Shown here piece by piece: positions 6,948 through 10,023 of a DNA stretch of 10,023 bases. A program made the translations under genes and the position numbers. The DNA is from CAIVAT01 sp037137455 (lineage in GTDB: Bacteria; Bacteroidota; Bacteroidia; Bacteroidales; FEN-979), in contig JBAXKG010000077.1 of NCBI GenBank assembly GCA_037137455.1, positions 1 to 10,023 on the forward strand, written 5' to 3'. How positions within the stretch are numbered: the stretch's first letter is position 1; every line of letters begins with the position of its first letter. The notes beneath the pieces were generated by a model. The model saw only the letters and a program-made list of their open reading frames with translations, was not told the origin of the DNA and did no database searches.

Positions 6948-7961
6948 ATGGGGTTGTTTACAAAAGAAATAGCAATTGACCTGGGTACCGCCAATACAGT
7001 CATCATTTATAATGATAAAGTTGTAGTTGACGAACCGTCTATTGTTGCAATTGAACGAAGTTCTGGAAAAATTATAGCAGTTGGGAAAAAAGCCCAGATG
7101 ATGCATGGGAAGACACATGAAAACATCAAGACCATTCGCCCACTCAGAGGTGGTGTTATTGCTGATTTTCAGGCTACAGAACACATGATACGAGCCATGA
7201 TCAAAATGATAGATCTTCGTAAATCATGGTTTCCTCCCGCGTTGAAAATGGTTATTTGCATACCTTCCGGGATTACTGAAGTTGAAGAACGGGCAGTAAA
7301 AGAATCAGCTGAGCAGGCGGGTGCAAAAGAGGTTCGCCTTATACACGAACCTATGGCTGCCGCCATTGGGATTGGAATCGATGTGCTTGAACCAATTGGC
7401 AATATGGTTATTGACATCGGTGGTGGTACAAGCGAAATTGCTGTAATTGCCCTTGGTGGTATTGTCAATAGCAAATCTATCCGCATTGCAGGAGATGAAT
7501 TTAATGCAGATATCGAAGAATATATGAGGAAACAACACAATATAAATGTTGGAGAACGCACTTCAGAGCGGATTAAAATCGAAGTTGGCGCTGCTCTCGC
7601 CGATATTGACAACCCTCCCCCCGATTATGCTGTTCATGGTCGTGATTTGCTTACAGGTATCCCCAAAGAGGTAATTGTAAACCATACTGAAATTGCACAC
7701 TGTCTCGATAAATCTGTTGCAAAAATCGAAGCCGCAGTCCTGAATGCCCTGGAAATGACACCACCAGAACTGGCCTCTGATATTTTTGAAACAGGCATAT
7801 ACCTTACTGGGGGCGGCGCTTTACTCAGGGGCCTTGACAAACGGCTACACCTGAAAACCAAGCTGAAAGTTCATGTTGCCGAAGATCCGTTGCGTGCTGT
7901 TGCCCGGGGAACAGGCATTGCGTTGAAAAATTTTGATAAGTTTACGTTCCTCATCAAGTAA
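6948..7961 (+). CDS. mreB: Rod shape-determining protein MreB (bacterial actin)
   Basis: A 337-residue actin-fold ATPase that forms membrane-bound filaments guiding lateral cell-wall synthesis. Phosphate-1 loop DLGTANT is at 11-17, the catalytic Glu134 lies in HEPMAAAIG, phosphate-2 loop DIGGGTSE is at 156-163, and the adenosine motif LTGGGALLRGL is at 286-296. The short N-terminal MGLFTKE may help membrane contact as in other MreB proteins. Only 11 bases separate it from the purH stop and 8 from mreC, so co-transcription is very likely. There is no clear Shine-Dalgarno site, which is common here. All key nucleotide-binding residues are intact. Confidence 0.97.
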   Translation: MGLFTKEIAIDLGTANTVIIYNDKVVVDEPSIVAIERSSGKIIAVGKKAQMMHGKTHENIKTIRPLRGGVIADFQATEHMIRAMIKMIDLRKSWFPPALKMVICIPSGITEVEERAVKESAEQAGAKEVRLIHEPMAAAIGIGIDVLEPIGNMVIDIGGGTSEIAVIALGGIVNSKSIRIAGDEFNADIEEYMRKQHNINVGERTSERIKIEVGAALADIDNPPPDYAVHGRDLLTGIPKEVIVNHTEIAHCLDKSVAKIEAAVLNALEMTPPELASDIFETGIYLTGGGALLRGLDKRLHLKTKLKVHVAEDPLRAVARGTGIALKNFDKFTFLIK

Positions 7962-7969
7962 GAGGCGCC

Positions 7970-8800
7970 ATGCGAAATCTTTTTCTATTTTTAAGGGAAC
8001 ACTATTTCTATTTTCTTTTCCTTATCCTGGAGACATTTTCATTGGTTCTGGTTTTTAACTATAACGAATTCCAAGGAAGTTCACTTTACTCTTTTTCAAA
8101 TACCGTTTCGGGTTCCGTGAACCGCATTTTCAGCGGGATCTCTGAGTATTTTTCCCTTCGGAAAACAAACAGGGTTCTTATTGAGGAGATGGCCAAATTG
8201 CACTCGCGGATACCCGAGGCCTTTTATATGACAGACATTAACGTTTTTTTAAAAAAGGATTCTATCGTAAAACTCGAATATAAATACATCAGCGCTAGGG
8301 TAATAAGCAATTCTACAAACAAGCGGAACAACTTCCTGATGATCAATAAAGGATCTTTGCTCGGAATAGAAAATCATATGGGAGTTATTATCGGTAATAA
8401 AATCGTTGGCCAGGTAGTGAGCGTCTCCCCTCATTTTAGTTGGGCCATGTCTATGTTGAATAAGGACAGCCGTATTTCCGGGAAGTTTAAAAAGAACAAC
8501 CAGCTGGTAAATGTAGAATGGAGCGGCGGCAGTTATCGAAAGGGCCAGGTAAAGGAAATACCGAAACATGTCCTAATTATCAAGGGAGACACGATCATAA
8601 CCAGCGGCAACTCCGACATATTTCCCGAGGGATTGCTAATAGGCACAATCACTGAATTCACAAATGCTCAGGATGAAAATTTCAACAATGCAGAAATCCT
8701 TTTTTCAACCGATTTTAATAGCCTGGGATACGTCGAAGTTGTTGTGGATATGATGCGAAAGGAAAAAGAAGAGCTGAAAGCATCCTTTAAATCGCAATAA
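7970..8800 (+). CDS. mreC: Rod shape-determining protein MreC
   Basis: A 276-residue bitopic membrane protein. A short cytoplasmic start and one helix at about 11-30 are followed by a helical linker around 60-80 and the periplasmic beta-domain from about 105. Typical segments are YISARVISNSTNKRNNFL, MINKGSLLGIENHMGVI, IVGQVVSVS, VNVEWSGGSY and ITSGNSDIFPEGLLIGTI. MreC links the cytoplasmic MreB filament to PBP2-RodA in the elongasome. The linker is short and has no long regular coiled coil, as in other Bacteroidota MreC proteins. AGAGG at 7961-7965, overlapping the mreB stop, is a plausible ribosome site for ATG 7970. The tail after residue 260 is charged (KEKEELK). Confidence 0.93.
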   Translation: MRNLFLFLREHYFYFLFLILETFSLVLVFNYNEFQGSSLYSFSNTVSGSVNRIFSGISEYFSLRKTNRVLIEEMAKLHSRIPEAFYMTDINVFLKKDSIVKLEYKYISARVISNSTNKRNNFLMINKGSLLGIENHMGVIIGNKIVGQVVSVSPHFSWAMSMLNKDSRISGKFKKNNQLVNVEWSGGSYRKGQVKEIPKHVLIIKGDTIITSGNSDIFPEGLLIGTITEFTNAQDENFNNAEILFSTDFNSLGYVEVVVDMMRKEKEELKASFKSQ

Positions 8801-8830
8801 TCAATATTAAAGGAAGAAAAACAAATAACA

Positions 8831-9346
8831 GTGACCTCAAGAACAGTTTTTTTTAACATTTTGCGTTTTTTCTTCCTGATTTTTTTTCAGGGTTTGATCC
8901 TGAATCATATTAACCTAGGGGGATATATAAACCCCTATTTCTATGTCTATTTCATTCTTTTGCTGCCATTTTCCACACCCCGCTGGATTTTGTTGATCCT
9001 CTCATTTATTCTGGGAATTGGGATTGATATTTTTACCAATACCATCGGGCTGAATGCTGCCGCATGCGTATTAATGGCATTTGCCCGGCCTTTTGTTATT
9101 TCAGCAATCTCTTCCGGTCCCGAATCCCTCATCGGCGACACTCCCTCACTAAGGAATCAGGGATTGAAATGGTTTCTTTATTATTCTATTAGCCTCATCC
9201 TTGTTCACCATGTTTTTCTCTTTTATCTTGAAATTTTCCGGTTAAATGAATTTTTCGCAACCTTCGTCCGCGTTCTGCTAAGCAGCGCTTTTACCTTAAT
9301 GCTCGTCCTTATTAGTGAATATACCCTGAATTCAAGATCAAAATGA
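8831..9346 (+). CDS. mreD: Rod shape-determining protein MreD (GTG start)
   Basis: A 171-residue hydrophobic protein with about five predicted membrane helices and hallmark segments NHINLGGYINPYFYVYFILLLP (23-44), a TPRW at 49-52, LGIGIDIFTNTIGLNAAA, and FARPF at 84-88. These are close to the MreD form of Bacteroidota. It belongs to the elongasome with MreC. The GTG at 8831 is the only usable start: no ATG, GTG or TTG lies between it and the upstream in-frame stop, and it sits at the expected distance from the first helix. AGGAAG at 8811-8816 is 14 bases upstream, long for a Shine-Dalgarno site. The gene lies 30 bases after mreC and in its frame. Its TGA stop runs into the terminator of the opposing tRNA-Cys. 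Confidence 0.93.
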   Translation: MTSRTVFFNILRFFFLIFFQGLILNHINLGGYINPYFYVYFILLLPFSTPRWILLILSFILGIGIDIFTNTIGLNAAACVLMAFARPFVISAISSGPESLIGDTPSLRNQGLKWFLYYSISLILVHHVFLFYLEIFRLNEFFATFVRVLLSSAFTLMLVLISEYTLNSRSK

Positions 9347-9375
9347 AAAAACCCGTTCTGGGAAGAAACGGGTTT
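9346..9375 (-). terminator. Rho-independent terminator of tRNA-Cys, at the mreD stop
   Basis: A 9-bp stem (9349-9357 with 9367-9375; AAACCCGTT/AACGGGTTT) has a nine-base loop. On the minus strand it ends in six T residues (9346-9351 on the plus strand are A). It begins only three bases after the tRNA-Cys 3' end. On the plus strand the hairpin is followed by only three T residues and then GAGAG, so it would stop mreBCD transcription weakly at best. Confidence 0.85.
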
Positions 9376-9378
9376 GAG

Positions 9379-9449
9379 AGGTTTCGAGCGGAGTCGAACC
9401 GCTGTACACGGTTTTGCAGACCGCTGCCTAGCCACTCGGCCACGAAACC
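9379..9449 (-). tRNA. tRNA-Cys (anticodon GCA)
   Basis: On the minus strand a 71-base cloverleaf forms: acceptor GGTTTCG (9449-9443) pairs with CGAAACC (9386-9380). The anticodon stem GCGGT/ACCGT closes the loop CTGCAAA with anticodon GCA, and the T arm AGCGG-TTCGACT-CCGCT is intact. The discriminator base is U, the main cysteine identity element. CCA is not encoded (CTC follows). The gene is downstream of folB on the same strand, 50 bases after its stop, and appears to have its own promoter. Confidence 0.95.
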
Positions 9450-9465
9450 ATGGCAAATTGGTGGG

Positions 9466-9473
9466 CAAAATTA
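9466..9473 (-). promoter_or_regulatory. -7 promoter element for tRNA-Cys
   Basis: Read on the minus strand this is TAATTTTG, an exact TAnnTTTG match ending 16 bases before the tRNA. A TTG (complement of 9496-9498) lies 22 bases upstream, within the range seen for Bacteroidetes -33 elements and just past the folB stop. The predicted start, near 9459, would leave a short leader of about 10 bases. Confidence 0.5.
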
Positions 9474-9499
9474 CAAAAAATATTGAAATTATCACCAAC

Positions 9500-9856
9500 T
9501 CATTTCTTCCAATGGGTTTTAAAGCTCACCTGAAGCATTTTTCCACCCAAAGGAGGATTGATTTTGGCAAGCTTAAGGTCAATTGCATTTATTGTTGGGA
9601 ATTCATTTTTAACTGACTCCACAATACGCCCTGCCACGTGTTCCAATAAATGGGATTTCTTTCCCATTTCGGTTTTCACACAACGGTAAACTCCAACATA
9701 ATCAACTGTATCTTTAAGATGATCTGAATTTTCGGCCATTGTTGTTTCGACATCAATATAAAGGTCGACAATAAACTTTGTACCAATTATCTGTTCTTCT
9801 TTGAAACATCCATGAAATGCAAAGAACTCCATTCCTTCAAGTAAGATTGTGCTCAT
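9500..9856 (-). CDS. folB: Dihydroneopterin aldolase
   Basis: A 118-residue protein, the usual FolB length. It splits 7,8-dihydroneopterin to 6-hydroxymethyl-7,8-dihydropterin and glycolaldehyde in folate synthesis, as a cytoplasmic oligomer. Motifs seen: FHGC at 14-17, Glu21 in KEEQ, the DTVDYVGVY segment at 49-57, LLEH at 70-73 with Glu72 as pterin ligand, and the catalytic Lys98 in LKLAKINPP. ATG 9856 is at the conserved start (MSTILLEGMEFFAFHG). Its role ties loosely to purH, which uses a folate cofactor, but the genes are on opposite strands. It probably diverges from the gene at the right edge. Confidence 0.94.
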   Translation of the reverse strand: MSTILLEGMEFFAFHGCFKEEQIIGTKFIVDLYIDVETTMAENSDHLKDTVDYVGVYRCVKTEMGKKSHLLEHVAGRIVESVKNEFPTINAIDLKLAKINPPLGGKMLQVSFKTHWKK

Positions 9857-9926
9857 AATATTTAGTTTTAAAACTGTGAAATTATCAATTTATGTGGAAC
9901 CGGACTTCGCGTTTTTTAAATTGTAT

Positions 9927-9934
9927 TAAGTTTG
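9927..9934 (+). promoter_or_regulatory. -7 promoter element for the right-edge gene
   Basis: TAAGTTTG matches TAnnTTTG exactly, 42 bases before the ATG at 9977. The -33 element is poor: TTCG at 9906-9909 is 17 bases upstream. The predicted transcript start near 9941 gives a leader of about 36 bases. Confidence 0.45.
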
Positions 9935-9976
9935 TAGTCGAATCTGGGGTGGTTAACTTTTATTTATTTGGATTTT

Positions 9977-10023
9977 ATGGAAGAAGCAAATTTTCAAGAG
10001 GAAGAAAAGACTAAGCGATCACT
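9977..10023 (+). CDS. Start of a truncated gene, possibly glutamine-tRNA ligase
   Basis: From ATG 9977 the frame stays open for 15 codons to the window edge, giving a charged N-terminus MEEANFQEEEKTKRS and the first two bases of a CT- (Leu) codon. An exact -7 element lies upstream. In Bacteroidota, glutaminyl-tRNA synthetases often begin with a short acidic stretch leading into (R/K)SLNFIEQI, and the visible KRS-L would fit. I also recall glnS lying near folB in this phylum. Fifteen residues are too few to prove it, so no gene symbol is given. Confidence 0.4.
   Translation, partial: MEEANFQEEEKTKRS

Noticed and set aside
7169..7612. 147-residue frame on the strand opposite mreB
   Set aside because: It lies wholly inside the well-supported mreB gene, is low in recognisable motifs and is a shadow of mreB codon usage.
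9374..9616. 80-residue plus-strand frame over tRNA-Cys and the folB 3' end
   Set aside because: It is an antisense translation of a clear tRNA and of folB, with no domain likeness.

Overview
The window looks like an ordinary core-genome segment of a member of the Bacteroidota, probably Bacteroidales-like. The signs are a type IX secretion (T9SS) C-terminal sorting domain, a purH-mreB-mreC-mreD cluster typical of the phylum, -7 promoter motifs of the Bacteroidetes form TAnnTTTG, few strong Shine-Dalgarno sites, and moderately AT-rich DNA. Finer placement is not possible from this sequence. Gene density is high: no gap between genes exceeds about 165 bases, and there are no insertion sequences, CRISPR arrays, prophage genes or rRNA.

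Left part (1-2705). The 3' end of a large secreted protein with tandem PKD/Ig-like modules and a T9SS sorting tail comes first. A small three-helix membrane protein (DUF6249-like) follows, ending in a clear intrinsic terminator. On the opposite strand lies thpR, an RNA 2',3'-cyclic phosphodiesterase. Next is a plus-strand tRNA-Ala(GGC), then a minus-strand CYTH/triphosphate tunnel metalloenzyme close to inorganic triphosphatases.

Middle part (2842-5247). Methylmalonyl-CoA epimerase (mce) and uridine kinase (udk) run on the plus strand. They converge on a MacB/FtsX-type ABC transporter permease on the minus strand, which has no ATPase partner in view.

Right part (5410-10023). purH (last two steps of IMP synthesis) is followed after 11 bases by mreB, then mreC and mreD, the elongasome scaffold genes; this is very likely one operon. 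It ends facing tRNA-Cys(GCA) and folB (dihydroneopterin aldolase), both on the minus strand. The terminator hairpin of tRNA-Cys abuts the mreD stop codon. The last bases begin a plus-strand gene divergent from folB, perhaps glnS.

I found no convincing new biological system. The points most worth a second look are the apparent absence of mrdA/rodA after mreD, the tryptophan-rich patch in the orphan ABC permease, the cysteine-paired repeat protein, and several compact overlaps of terminators and promoters with gene ends.
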